In this document: positions 36,900 to 47,200 of the stretch, in pieces | Layout: the number at the start of each line of letters is the position of its first letter | Numbering within the stretch: the stretch's first letter is position 1 | Assembly (NCBI GenBank): GCA_026391215.1 | Contig: JAPLDX010000068.1 | Coordinates: 1 to 64,000 of the forward strand | Origin: Bacteroidia bacterium | GTDB taxonomy: Bacteria > Bacteroidota > Bacteroidia > Bacteroidales > VadinHA17 | Direction: 5' to 3' | DNA: 64,000 nucleotides | Translations under genes and position numbers: made by a program | The notes under the pieces: model-generated | Seen by the model: the letters and a program-made list of their open reading frames with translations, nothing else | Databases searched by the model: none | Told to the model about the DNA's origin: nothing

Positions 36900-39800
36900 T
36901 TATTGTTGAGCAAAAGATTTGAATACTTGCAGATCTCCATTATTTACTGCAGCTACCAGATACTGTTCACCCAATACCTCAATTGAAAGGATTCTTCTTG
37001 CATCTCCTTTAAGTGTGAAACCACTTTTCACAGGCATTATGGTTTTATAACTATTGTTTGGTTCCCCTGCTAAGAACCAGCCGTAACTTGCATCATACCT
37101 GCCATAAGAAGGCCTGACCAGATAATTGTTACCGACAAAAAGAAGGTCATTAATGCCGTCGTGGTTAAAATCCTGAACCATTAAATCACGAACAGGGGAG
37201 AACTGTGCTTCTATCGGAAGTTTACTGGTTTTGAAAGTTCCATCTCCATTATTCAGGAAAATACAACTTTCAAATAATACTGCTTTTTTTAAGATAGATT
37301 TTTCCAATGTATTCTTATCAAATATGTCTTTTACAGTATTACCTCCAAAATCAGAATAATTGGGATATTTTTTATTAAAACCGGTTATCTGACTGGCCAG
37401 CTCATCCAGAGAGGCAATGGGGTAACTGATACCGTTTTGATAGGAACAGATCAATTGGTCAAGCAATCCATTGTTATCAAAATCATTCAGGTACATTTCA
37501 ACAGGCTCTTTAATTGAAGCTTTTAGCAACGAATTAAGACCCAGATTTCCAACTATTAAATCATCGTCTCCGTCCTGATCAACATCGGCAGCATGGATGC
37601 AGTACCACCATCCGGAGGTTTCATCAAGACCGGCAGTAGAAGTTACATCAATAAAATGGCCCTCATCATTCCTGTATATACTTACCTTCATCCATTCTCC
37701 GGCTACAACCAGATCCAGGTCACCATCCTGGTCATAATCCATCCAACAGGCGTCGGTAACCATCCCGGCATTTCTTACGGCGCTCATTCTGCTTTCTGTT
37801 ACATCCTTAAAATGACCTGTTCCATCATTTTCAAGAAGATACTGATCAGGTGACAATCCATAGGCGCCAGGAACAGATCTCGAACCCACAAAAAGATCTA
37901 TATCACCATCACCGTCAAAGTCACCCGGCCTTACGCAGGAGCCATTATGAGACATAAAAGGCAGAGATCCTTTTTCGCTCTTATTAAATCCTCCTTTTCC
38001 ATCGTTTATGAGCAACAGGTCAATCAGCAAAGGATTTCCGACAGGCACTTCATTGCCTCCCCTTACAATATAAAGATCCATATCGCCATCTCCATCAGCA
38101 TCAAAAAAAGCTGCATCCACATCATCTGTATAATGTAGCTCTTTAAAAAGTGGTACATCTGAAGATTTGAAATTACCATCATTTTGCTGAATGAAGATTT
38201 CAGATTTCTGCCCTTTAGCTCCACCTGCAAACAAATCTTCCAATCCGTCACCGTTTATATCACCAACAGCAAGTGGAGGACCCTCTGCGGTCAGACTATG
38301 AGGAATCAAGCGTTCACGGTAAAAGTCAACATAACTGTCTTCTCTGTGCCTGAACTCAAGACCCGGGATAGAAGCCCGGGAAAAAAACTTCGGTTTTTCT
38401 CCATTATCTATATTTGTTCTAACTGGTTTTGAGGCACTTATCATTTCAAGTGTGATAAACTTATCAGCTTCAACATTTCTTATGGTTTGTTCAGAAAGGT
38501 CAGGCCAGCGTACTACTATTGAATCAATCAGTTTTACAGCTCCTGTCCCAAAATGCAACACTTCGGATGTTGAAGATAAAAATCCCCTGGTAAGAAATTG
38601 CTCGGCAACCTGTTCTTGACCATTATAGAATAATGTAACTCTGGCACCTATACCTCTGGTATTCAATCCTTGTCCTTTAAGTATCACGGATAGGAAATGG
38701 TTTTTTGACTTTGATGAAGAATTATTTCTGAAAATAAATGCGTTATCGTTTATATTATTTACAATAAGATCCAGATCTCCGTCATTATCAAGATCAGCAT
38801 AAGTTGATCCATTAGAAAAAGATCGATCTTTAAAGCCCCATTCATAGGCCATATTAGAAAACGTAAGATCGCCATTGTTTTTAAAGAGATAATTGACATT
38901 CGGATACAGAGGCATCTTCTCGTACAGGACCCTGTCCGGAACATCACTATTATCCTGCGAAGGAACGTACCTATTCCCCCCTGTCAGAAATTTAACATAA
39001 TCCAGGTCATTGGCCCTCCGGTATATTCCGTTGGTAATGAAAAGATCTTTCCAGCCATCATTATCCACATCACAAAACAGCGGTGACCAGCTCCAGTCAG
39101 TGGCATAAACTCCGGCCAGCAATCCTATTTCACTGAACAATCCTCCTCCCAGATTAAGCTGCAGAGTATTACGTACAAACTGGTTATTGTAGCCATATTG
39201 CCGTTTTAAATCAAAGAGCTCATAGTCATCTTCTCCTCCTGATTGTTTTCTTATTTTTTCCTCATCCGGCATCATATCCAGAACCATCACATCCAAAAGG
39301 CCGTCATTGTTGATATCTCCTACATCATTACCCATCGATGATCTGCTTGTATGAGCAATAAACTCTGTCAGCCGTTCAGAAAAAGTTCCATTACCGTTGT
39401 TGATATACAAATAATCATTTTCATGGAAATCATTCGATACATAAATATCCGGAAATCCATCATTGTTTATGTCACAGATATTTACTCCCAGGCCATACCC
39501 GATCTGACTACTATATATCCCGGCCTGGCGGGTAATATCCCGGAAGAAGCATTTTCCATCGGCCTCATCATTTCTGAATAATCTGTCGCCAGCCAGAGAA
39601 TCCTGTTCAAAGCGTAACGAAGCATAACCATAACTGCGTGAAGTATGTACGGAATGGTTAAGAAGGTACATATCAAGATCGCCATCCATATCGAAGTCAA
39701 AGAAGGCTGCCTGTGTCGAAAAACCCTTAAAATCAAGTCCGTAATCGTCGGCAGCTTCTTTGAAAGTCAGGTTCCCCTGATTAATGAATAATTGGTTTCT

Positions 39801-40220
39801 CCCATGATAGCTCTTATAATTTCCGACCTGGCAAACATAAATATCAAGAAACCCATCTCCATTCACATCTGCCATTGTTACACCGGTTTTCCAGTCACCA
39901 GTTCCTGCAACTCCTGCTGTATCAGTGATGTCCTCGAATCTTAGATTTCCCTTGTTCAGGTATAATTTATTGGATTGTTGATTTGAAGTGAAATAAAGAT
40001 CAATCAGTCCATCGTTATTGATATCTCCTGCAGCAACACCTGCTCCGTTGTTGAAATAAAGATATTCTATGATATTTGATTGCTCTGTTTCTGTCAGCTC
40101 GTTTATAAAGTCGACATGTGTGGATGAAGGAGGCATCAGAGAAAACAAATGATCTTTTTCCCCGGATTTACAGGAAAAAACCAATAAAGATACAAGCAAA
40201 ATTAAGCCTGATTTTTTCAT
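36900..40220 (-). CDS. FG-GAP/VCBS + ASPIC/UnbV lipoprotein 1
   Basis: A 1106-residue exported lipoprotein (lipobox VFSC, Cys17). The protein has seven calcium-loop motifs of the type DxNxDGxxD (for example DINNDGLID, DVNGDGFLD, DLDNDGDLD), then an ASPIC/UnbV domain at about 520-590 (GIGARVTLFYNG to VVRWPD), then seven more such motifs. This fits two seven-bladed beta-propellers of the VCBS/integrin-alpha kind. Conserved segments shared with its two paralogues are DFIN near the N-terminus and YDASYG near the C-terminus. It would lie on the outer membrane and bind a ligand. It is the last gene of the susCD-led operon, 9 bases after paralogue 2, from which it has diverged most. Confidence 0.85.
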   Translation of the reverse strand: MKKSGLILLVSLLVFSCKSGEKDHLFSLMPPSSTHVDFINELTETEQSNIIEYLYFNNGAGVAAGDINNDGLIDLYFTSNQQSNKLYLNKGNLRFEDITDTAGVAGTGDWKTGVTMADVNGDGFLDIYVCQVGNYKSYHGRNQLFINQGNLTFKEAADDYGLDFKGFSTQAAFFDFDMDGDLDMYLLNHSVHTSRSYGYASLRFEQDSLAGDRLFRNDEADGKCFFRDITRQAGIYSSQIGYGLGVNICDINNDGFPDIYVSNDFHENDYLYINNGNGTFSERLTEFIAHTSRSSMGNDVGDINNDGLLDVMVLDMMPDEEKIRKQSGGEDDYELFDLKRQYGYNNQFVRNTLQLNLGGGLFSEIGLLAGVYATDWSWSPLFCDVDNDGWKDLFITNGIYRRANDLDYVKFLTGGNRYVPSQDNSDVPDRVLYEKMPLYPNVNYLFKNNGDLTFSNMAYEWGFKDRSFSNGSTYADLDNDGDLDLIVNNINDNAFIFRNNSSSKSKNHFLSVILKGQGLNTRGIGARVTLFYNGQEQVAEQFLTRGFLSSTSEVLHFGTGAVKLIDSIVVRWPDLSEQTIRNVEADKFITLEMISASKPVRTNIDNGEKPKFFSRASIPGLEFRHREDSYVDFYRERLIPHSLTAEGPPLAVGDINGDGLEDLFAGGAKGQKSEIFIQQNDGNFKSSDVPLFKELHYTDDVDAAFFDADGDGDMDLYIVRGGNEVPVGNPLLIDLLLINDGKGGFNKSEKGSLPFMSHNGSCVRPGDFDGDGDIDLFVGSRSVPGAYGLSPDQYLLENDGTGHFKDVTESRMSAVRNAGMVTDACWMDYDQDGDLDLVVAGEWMKVSIYRNDEGHFIDVTSTAGLDETSGWWYCIHAADVDQDGDDDLIVGNLGLNSLLKASIKEPVEMYLNDFDNNGLLDQLICSYQNGISYPIASLDELASQITGFNKKYPNYSDFGGNTVKDIFDKNTLEKSILKKAVLFESCIFLNNGDGTFKTSKLPIEAQFSPVRDLMVQDFNHDGINDLLFVGNNYLVRPSYGRYDASYGWFLAGEPNNSYKTIMPVKSGFTLKGDARRILSIEVLGEQYLVAAVNNGDLQVFKSFAQQ

Positions 40221-40229
40221 TATGGTGAT

Positions 40230-43200
40230 TCACCGGTTTGAAATTTTAAAGACCTGTAACGCATCGTTACTGCGTGCAACAACCAGCAATTTACCGTCTG
40301 AAGTACTCACCTCCTTGAAATCTCTGATCTCTCCGTCGAGACGAAATCCAGATGATTTTACCGGGATGTTTTTAAACCCTCCTCTTCCGTCACCCATTAA
40401 GAATGATCCATAACTGGCATCATAACGGCCCACCTCCGGTTTCACATTGTAAAGATTACCACCCAGGAGGATATCGGGTTTGCCATCAGCGTTATAATCT
40501 CCGGTTTCAGCAGCATAAACCGGTGAAAACTGCACTTCGACAGGCAGAGGTTTTCTTGTGAAATTTCCGGAACCGTCATTTAGAAAAAGGGAGGTTTCCA
40601 GAAGATATGCATCAAGATGGATAGAATTCTGTAACTGCTCCGGTGGAAATATATCTGTAATCTGCTGATCCTTATACATCTCATATTTTGGGTATTTTTT
40701 CCCCAGAGCAGGTATTTGTCTTGTCAGATCATGTTTCAGCGCAATAGGGTATGATTTATCACCATCATAAGCACATATTATTTGCTCTACCGTACCATTC
40801 AGGTCAAAATCATTCACATACATACTCACAGGTTTTTCGGATGTTGGTTTAAATCTGGAGTTTAATCCATGATTTCCGGCTATAAAATCAATATCACCAT
40901 CAGAGTCAAAATCCGCGGGAGCCAGGCAGTTCCACCAGCCTTCAGTTTTATCGGAGCCAAAAGCATCATTTTTTTCTTTGAACCTGCCATTTTCATTAAT
41001 GAACACCTTTATCGGCATCCAGTCTCCTGCCAGGATCATGTCTTCATCTTTATCACCGTCAACGTCTGCCCATAACATATCGCGGATCATGCCAACATTC
41101 ATTAGTCCCGGTGCAATCTCAGACGTAACATTGGTAAAATTTCCTTTGCCGTCATTATCAAGCAAATATCCGTTAACCGGCACTCCATACAAAAATGGCT
41201 TTAGCCGGATGCCTGCAAATAACTCAATATCCCCATCGTTATCAAAGTCCATAGGTCTGACGCAGGAAGTACTTTCATATTTGCCTGCAGGCAGAACCTG
41301 CGGTGATTTAATGAAATGGCCTTTCCCATCGTTTAAATATAACCGGTCAATCAAAGCAGATGAGCTCTCCGGAAATTCATTTCCTCCGCTGGCTACATAT
41401 AAATCAAGATCACCATCACCATCTGCATCGAACATTGCGCAATCAGTGTCTTCGGATATCTTGTCAGCTTCAAACAGCTGTTCTTCAACAGAAACAAATG
41501 TGCCATTCTTTCGCTGAATCATCAATGAGCCTGGCTGGCCTTTGGCTCCACCAATATATATATCATCCAGTCCGTCTCCGTTTACATCGCCTTTGCACAC
41601 ATGAGGACCTTCGGTTGACATCATTTGATATATCAATGGTTCCTGTTCAAAATCATTAAAATCATTCTCCTTATGAACGAAATTTATTCTGTTTTCCTTA
41701 CTTATATTTTGAAAATAAGCATTTTTAGAGCTTACGGTATCTATTAAGCTTATGGACTTTATTATGCCGTCTTTCTGATATAAAGTTAAAATCTGATCTG
41801 TTTTTACATCTGTCATAACTGTAACCCTGTCATCCGGCCATTCAACTACCAGTGAATCCACTATGGTTAAAGGACCTAATCCCAGATTAGGACGGGAATC
41901 GACTGTTGACAGATAGCCACGCATTGGCATTTGCTCAAGATATACCAGCTTACCTTTATGTTTAACCGTCACTTTGGCACCTATGGCTGCTGTATTTCCG
42001 GGTTCACCTTTCAGAATTATTTTCAAATAGTGATTGTCCGGCAACTGATGATCTGTTTCATTCCTGTAAATGAACATAGGCATATTAACATTGTTTACAA
42101 CCAGATCCAAATCCCCATCGTTATCAAGATCACCATAAGCAGCGCCATTTGAGAAACTTGGTGCATCCAGGCCCCATTCAGGTGCAACATTTTGAAATTT
42201 GTAATTTCCCATGTTTTTAAAGGCATAATTGGGAATTCTAACAGATGGAATAGCATCAATAAGGGTTTTATAGTCCACATCGTTGCCTGACACAATAGAT
42301 AAGACCATATCACGGTTAGAAAAATACTGAATATAGTCCTGATCGGTCAGGTCCTTGTAAATGCCATTTGCTTCATAAATATCCTTCAAACCATCATTAT
42401 CGAGATCCATGATCAGAGCGCCCCAGGACCAATCAGTGGCGGACACGCCTGCCAGCCTTCCGATTTCGCTGAAAGTCCCATTGGCGTTGTTTAATTGAAG
42501 CACATTACGAGTATACTGAGAGTGGTAACCATTATCAAGGCTGAATTTGTAATTTTCCCAATTATCAAAAGTTGTTTTTGTTTTTAAGCGGTCGTTATGT
42601 TCAGGTAGCATATCGGTAGCAAATATCTCCGGATAATGATCATTATTTAGATCGGCCATATCGCCTCCCATGGATGCTGCAGAAATGGATCTCATCATAT
42701 CCACCAATGTTTCCTTAAATGTTCCATCCTGATTATTAATGTAAATATAATCCCGTTCAAAAAAATCATTTGCAACATAGATATCCATCCAGCCATCCTG
42801 ATCAATATCCCCGACTGTAACGCCCAATCCAAATGCTATAGTGCTCCCATAAATACCAGCCTCTGCACTGACATCGGTAAATTTATTGCCATTGTTATTG
42901 AAGAGCTTAGAACCACCTACGGAATCGCGGACAAGGCGCTGATTTTCCTTAAGATTAAAACTGCTAATCGCTTTTGGAAAATTCTTTAATAAAAACAGGT
43001 CAAGATCACCGTCCTTGTCGTAATCAAAAAACACTCCCTGGGTTGAATTGCCGTTTTCATCTAAGCCATATTCTTTTGCTTTTTCTGTAAATGTCAGATC
43101 ACCATTGTTGATGTAAAACTCATTCCGGCTTTGAACGCCTTCTGCATTTCCTGATTTACATACATAGATATCTAACCAACCATCGCCATTGACGTCAGCA

Positions 43201-43589
43201 AAGCTGACACCTGTCGACCATCCTTTTCCTTCAATACCCGTCTGACGGGAAATATCTTCGAACCTGAAATTTCCATTATTCAAATACAGCTTATTATTGC
43301 CCATATTTGATGTCATAAATATATCTGGGAGACCATCATTATTCACATCCCCTATGGCTACACCTCCGCCGTTGTAAAAATTACGGAAAGTGTAAATGTT
43401 GAATTTGCTCTCAATTTGTCTATCGTAGTCCAATTGGTTGATAAAATCAGCATGAGTAACAGAAACTGGCATAAGTGTAAACAGATTATTTCCGGACTGT
43501 TTGCCACAAGCGCAAATAAACAATGGCAAAAGAAGCCATATATATCTTAGCGTTAGCGTGCGCCTGTTTGATTGAACTGTTCTGAACAT
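40230..43589 (-). CDS. FG-GAP/VCBS + ASPIC/UnbV lipoprotein 2
   Basis: An 1119-residue paralogue of the other two large lipoproteins. A basic N-terminus leads to a membrane segment with lipobox-like ICAC (Cys28). Seven calcium-loop motifs precede and seven follow an ASPIC/UnbV domain at about 530-605 (AIGAKVTVKHKG to VVEWPD). Loop 5 is degenerate (DLNNDHYPE), as is loop 13 (DFDLNGTVE), both at the positions that are degenerate in paralogue 3. It starts one base after the stop codon of the 208-residue lipoprotein gene and is probably co-transcribed with it. It resembles paralogue 3 more than paralogue 1. Confidence 0.85.
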   Translation of the reverse strand: MFRTVQSNRRTLTLRYIWLLLPLFICACGKQSGNNLFTLMPVSVTHADFINQLDYDRQIESKFNIYTFRNFYNGGGVAIGDVNNDGLPDIFMTSNMGNNKLYLNNGNFRFEDISRQTGIEGKGWSTGVSFADVNGDGWLDIYVCKSGNAEGVQSRNEFYINNGDLTFTEKAKEYGLDENGNSTQGVFFDYDKDGDLDLFLLKNFPKAISSFNLKENQRLVRDSVGGSKLFNNNGNKFTDVSAEAGIYGSTIAFGLGVTVGDIDQDGWMDIYVANDFFERDYIYINNQDGTFKETLVDMMRSISAASMGGDMADLNNDHYPEIFATDMLPEHNDRLKTKTTFDNWENYKFSLDNGYHSQYTRNVLQLNNANGTFSEIGRLAGVSATDWSWGALIMDLDNDGLKDIYEANGIYKDLTDQDYIQYFSNRDMVLSIVSGNDVDYKTLIDAIPSVRIPNYAFKNMGNYKFQNVAPEWGLDAPSFSNGAAYGDLDNDGDLDLVVNNVNMPMFIYRNETDHQLPDNHYLKIILKGEPGNTAAIGAKVTVKHKGKLVYLEQMPMRGYLSTVDSRPNLGLGPLTIVDSLVVEWPDDRVTVMTDVKTDQILTLYQKDGIIKSISLIDTVSSKNAYFQNISKENRINFVHKENDFNDFEQEPLIYQMMSTEGPHVCKGDVNGDGLDDIYIGGAKGQPGSLMIQRKNGTFVSVEEQLFEADKISEDTDCAMFDADGDGDLDLYVASGGNEFPESSSALIDRLYLNDGKGHFIKSPQVLPAGKYESTSCVRPMDFDNDGDIELFAGIRLKPFLYGVPVNGYLLDNDGKGNFTNVTSEIAPGLMNVGMIRDMLWADVDGDKDEDMILAGDWMPIKVFINENGRFKEKNDAFGSDKTEGWWNCLAPADFDSDGDIDFIAGNHGLNSRFKPTSEKPVSMYVNDFDLNGTVEQIICAYDGDKSYPIALKHDLTRQIPALGKKYPKYEMYKDQQITDIFPPEQLQNSIHLDAYLLETSLFLNDGSGNFTRKPLPVEVQFSPVYAAETGDYNADGKPDILLGGNLYNVKPEVGRYDASYGSFLMGDGRGGFKNIPVKSSGFRLDGEIRDFKEVSTSDGKLLVVARSNDALQVFKISNR

Positions 43590-43590
43590 T

Positions 43591-44217
43591 CTATTTCTTC
43601 AGACTATTCGTAGTGTCGTTCTGAATTATTCCCGGATTTGAAGCAGAATCATTCCACTCTTTTTTTACAGTCAGGTCAGTAAAAACGACCCACACATTCA
43701 ATTCATTTTCAATAAAAACTGTAATACGACGATTCCCGTCTATCTTTACAAATGCTGTCCCCCTTTCAGGATGCTTCACTTCTATAAAATCCTCACCGTA
43801 AATCTTTTCATACCATTTTAATATATCAATTTCGAGGTTATCTGAAGATAGTGTTTTATTCCAGGGTGCCCATCCTTTATATGTAAACCGAACAGGCATT
43901 TCATAAATTTTACCTTGAACAAATTTCGGATAGAAATTCATAGCGGCCGGATATTTCAGCTCATCTTTCAATTCATACAGAACGGTTGTATTATTTTCAC
44001 CCTGCCTGATTAATCCTTTCTTGTTAAGATTCCAACAATGAACATAGTAATCTTTTTCAGGCATTCCAAAGTAGAATCCCATAAATAACGAATCATATCT
44101 AACCCCGCTGGCCAGTTCATGCTTCAACTTACGCTCATATTTTGCTCTTGGTGAACATCCGGAAATAATAGAACCTGAAATAAGGATCATCACGAGCCAC
44201 ATAATTCTTGTCTTCAT
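43591..44217 (-). CDS. small lipoprotein of the SusCD/FG-GAP operon
   Basis: I do not recognise this 208-residue protein. It has a clear lipoprotein signal (ISGC, Cys21). The mature part contains GMPEKDYYVHCWNLNKKGLI and a stretch with alternating Tyr/Phe and charged residues, suggesting a compact mixed alpha/beta domain. It sits between the third and second FG-GAP paralogues, with gaps of 9 and 1 bases, so it is clearly part of their operon. The role may be as a partner or chaperone of the large lipoproteins, but this is inference from position only. Confidence 0.7.
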   Translation of the reverse strand: MKTRIMWLVMILISGSIISGCSPRAKYERKLKHELASGVRYDSLFMGFYFGMPEKDYYVHCWNLNKKGLIRQGENNTTVLYELKDELKYPAAMNFYPKFVQGKIYEMPVRFTYKGWAPWNKTLSSDNLEIDILKWYEKIYGEDFIEVKHPERGTAFVKIDGNRRITVFIENELNVWVVFTDLTVKKEWNDSASNPGIIQNDTTNSLKK

Positions 44218-44226
44218 AGTTTTCTA

Positions 44227-47200
44227 TCAATATTTATAAAACTGTAAATTATCATTATTTTTTGCAACTACGATGATCGGGCTTCCATTTATGTTCATAA
44301 TCTCAAGATCGCGTATCTCCCCTTTGGTAAAAAAACCAGATGTCAAAGAGGAAACAGACTGCCATGTTCCTCCAGAATTCCCTTTCAGGAAAAGGCCATA
44401 ACTCGCATCGTAAATTCCTGTCTCCGGTTTGCCCCTGTACTGGTTCCCTCCGATAAGGATATCACAATTTCCATCATTATCAAAATCTTCGGCAGCTATA
44501 GCATAAACCGGTGAGAACTGTGCTTCTACAGGAAGGGGAGTCAACTGAAAAGATCCCTTGCCGGTATTGATCATCAGGCAACTCTCCATGATTCGTGCAT
44601 TTAATTTAATTGACCGCTTCAAAACTTCATCAGGAAAAATATCTTCAATGGTTGCCTCCTTATAATCATCAAACTTCATGAATTTTTGCTTAAGGGAAGG
44701 AATTTGCTTTACCAGATCATCCTTCATTGCTAAAGGATATGATTTATCCCCGTTGTAAGTACAGATGATCTGTTCAATCGTACCATTCAGATCAAAATCA
44801 TTTATGAACATGGTAACAGGCTTCTTTTCTGAAGCTTTAAACCGTGAATTCAATCCATGATTACCCAATATTAAGTCCACATTTCCGTCTCTGTTCAAAT
44901 CTTTGGCAACAATCGTATGCCACCAGCCTTCCGTATTTGATAAACCAAACTTTTCGGACTGATCTGTAAAGATCCCATGATCATTAATAAATATCTTTAC
45001 AGGCATCCAGTCACCCACTATCACAATGTCCAGATCTCCATCACTATCCACATCAGCCCATGTCATATCTGTTATCATGCCGATGCCTGTCAATCCGGGT
45101 GCTAACTTCCCTGTTTCATTTAAAAAATTACCATGACCGTCATTTTCCAGCAGGTAGCCATTTGCCGGTAAACCATAACCGAACGGACGTAATCGAATAC
45201 CTACAAACATGTCAATATCTCCATCACCGTCAAAGTCTGCTGGCTGTACACAGGATGTACTCTCATATTTACCTGCTGGCAAAATTTGCCCGGATTTTAC
45301 AAAGCGTCCTTTGCCATCGTTAAAGTACAAACGATCCACCAGGGCCGATGAACTCTCCGGAAATTCATTTCCCCCACTTGCCACATATAGATCCTTATCT
45401 CCATCGCCGTCTGCATCAAAAAAAGCACAATCAGTATCTTCCGATATTCTGTCCGACGCAAACAATGTCTCATTTGTTTTTTTGAAACGTCCCTGTCCAT
45501 CCTGTACAAATAAGGCTCCCTGAGAATCCTTTGCACCACAAATATAGATATCATCAAGCCCATCGCTGTTCACATCGCCAACAGCTATATGAGGACCTTC
45601 ATTAGATAACATCTGAAACAGCAGCCTGTCGCGTTCAAAATCATTAAAATCATTCTCACTATGAATATAATTAAGATCATTGATCTTTTCTACCTTAAGG
45701 AATAGAGTCGGATTTACATAACCATGAATGTGAGAACATTCTTCAGACTTATCATTTTCATCAATAGTAAGAAACTGATTCACTCCAATATTATGCAGAA
45801 CGCTGTACCTGCCATCCGGCCAGTTCACGATCAGAGAATCAACAAAATTGCATTCCCCAAGGCCGAAATGGAGCCTGTTATCGACACTGGATTGAAATCC
45901 CCTTGCAGGTATTAGTTCAGAATAATTCGTTTTTCCATCAATGTAAAGAATTACGGAAGCTCCGATAGCATCTTTGTTTTTCCCTGCTCCTTTTAGTTTT
46001 ATTGAAAGATAATTTGTTCGGATGGATGTTTCTGTTTCATTTTTGTAAACAAATGACGGCATATTGACATTATTTACTACCAGGTCAAGATCACCGTCGT
46101 TATCAAGGTCGCCATAAGCAGCGCCATTAGAAAAGGAAGGTGTACTCAGTCCCCATTTTTCTGATAGATTGGTGAATGTCAGATCAGCGTTATTATGAAA
46201 AGCGTAGTTGGGAATTTTAACTGAAGGCATCATATCGATCAGGCTCAGGATTGCCGATTCTTCAGTCTTTATCATTGACCGCATGATGGAAGGATTAGAA
46301 TAGATGTTAAGATAATCGAGATCAAGCAGATCCTTGTATATCCCATTTGCTATAAAAATGTCTTTCCATCCGTCATTATCAAGATCCATTATCAAAGCCC
46401 CCCAGCTCCAGTCGGTTGCACTAACTCCGCTCAGCCTTCCTATTTCACTGAAAGATCCGTTCCTGTTATTCAGCTGAAGCACATTCCTGGCAAACTGATG
46501 ATAATAGCCACTGGTAACTTTCTTAGAGTATGCTTCCCAGCTCTCAAACAGTGCTTTTGTCTTTAGGCGTGCATTCCCTTCGGGAGTCATCTCTGTGGCA
46601 AAGATCTCAGGCCACGTATCATTGTTTATATCAGCAATATCTGCTCCCATAGCGCCAGCACTTATCTCGCGAATCTGGTCTTCAAGCGATTCTGTAAATG
46701 TGCCGTTCTTATTATTAATGTAAAGATAATCACGTTCAAAGAAATCATTTGAAACATAAATATCAGGCCACCCGTCACGGTTTATGTCTCCGACAGTGAC
46801 GCCAAGTCCAAAACCGATTTTACTGCAATATATGCCAGCTTCGAGGGTGATGTCAACAAAATGGCCATTATCATTCCGGTACAATTTATTACCTCCCAGA
46901 GTATCGGGTATTTGCCGCTGATAAGGTTTCATATCAAAATCAGTGACTGACTGAAATGAGTTGTTAAGAAGATAGCAATCGAGATCTCCGTCCCGGTCAT
47001 AATCGAAAAAGGATGCGTGGTTTGAAAGTCCTGAATTGCCAAGGCCATATTCATCTGCTTTTTCTGAAAAGGTAAGATCACCATTATTAATGAATAGCTC
47101 ATTGGAACGATGGGGAGTGTCAGGTTTTCCCGATTTGCATACGTATATATCAAGCCATCCATCGCCATTGACATCTGCAATGCTCACTCCTGTTGACCAT

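Noticed and set aside
40978..41517. Open frame of about 180 codons opposite FG-GAP paralogue 2 (similar one at 45209-45523 opposite paralogue 3)
   Set aside because: The antisense frames are alike because the sense genes are paralogues with repeated Asp-rich codons; they are a by-product of those repeats.
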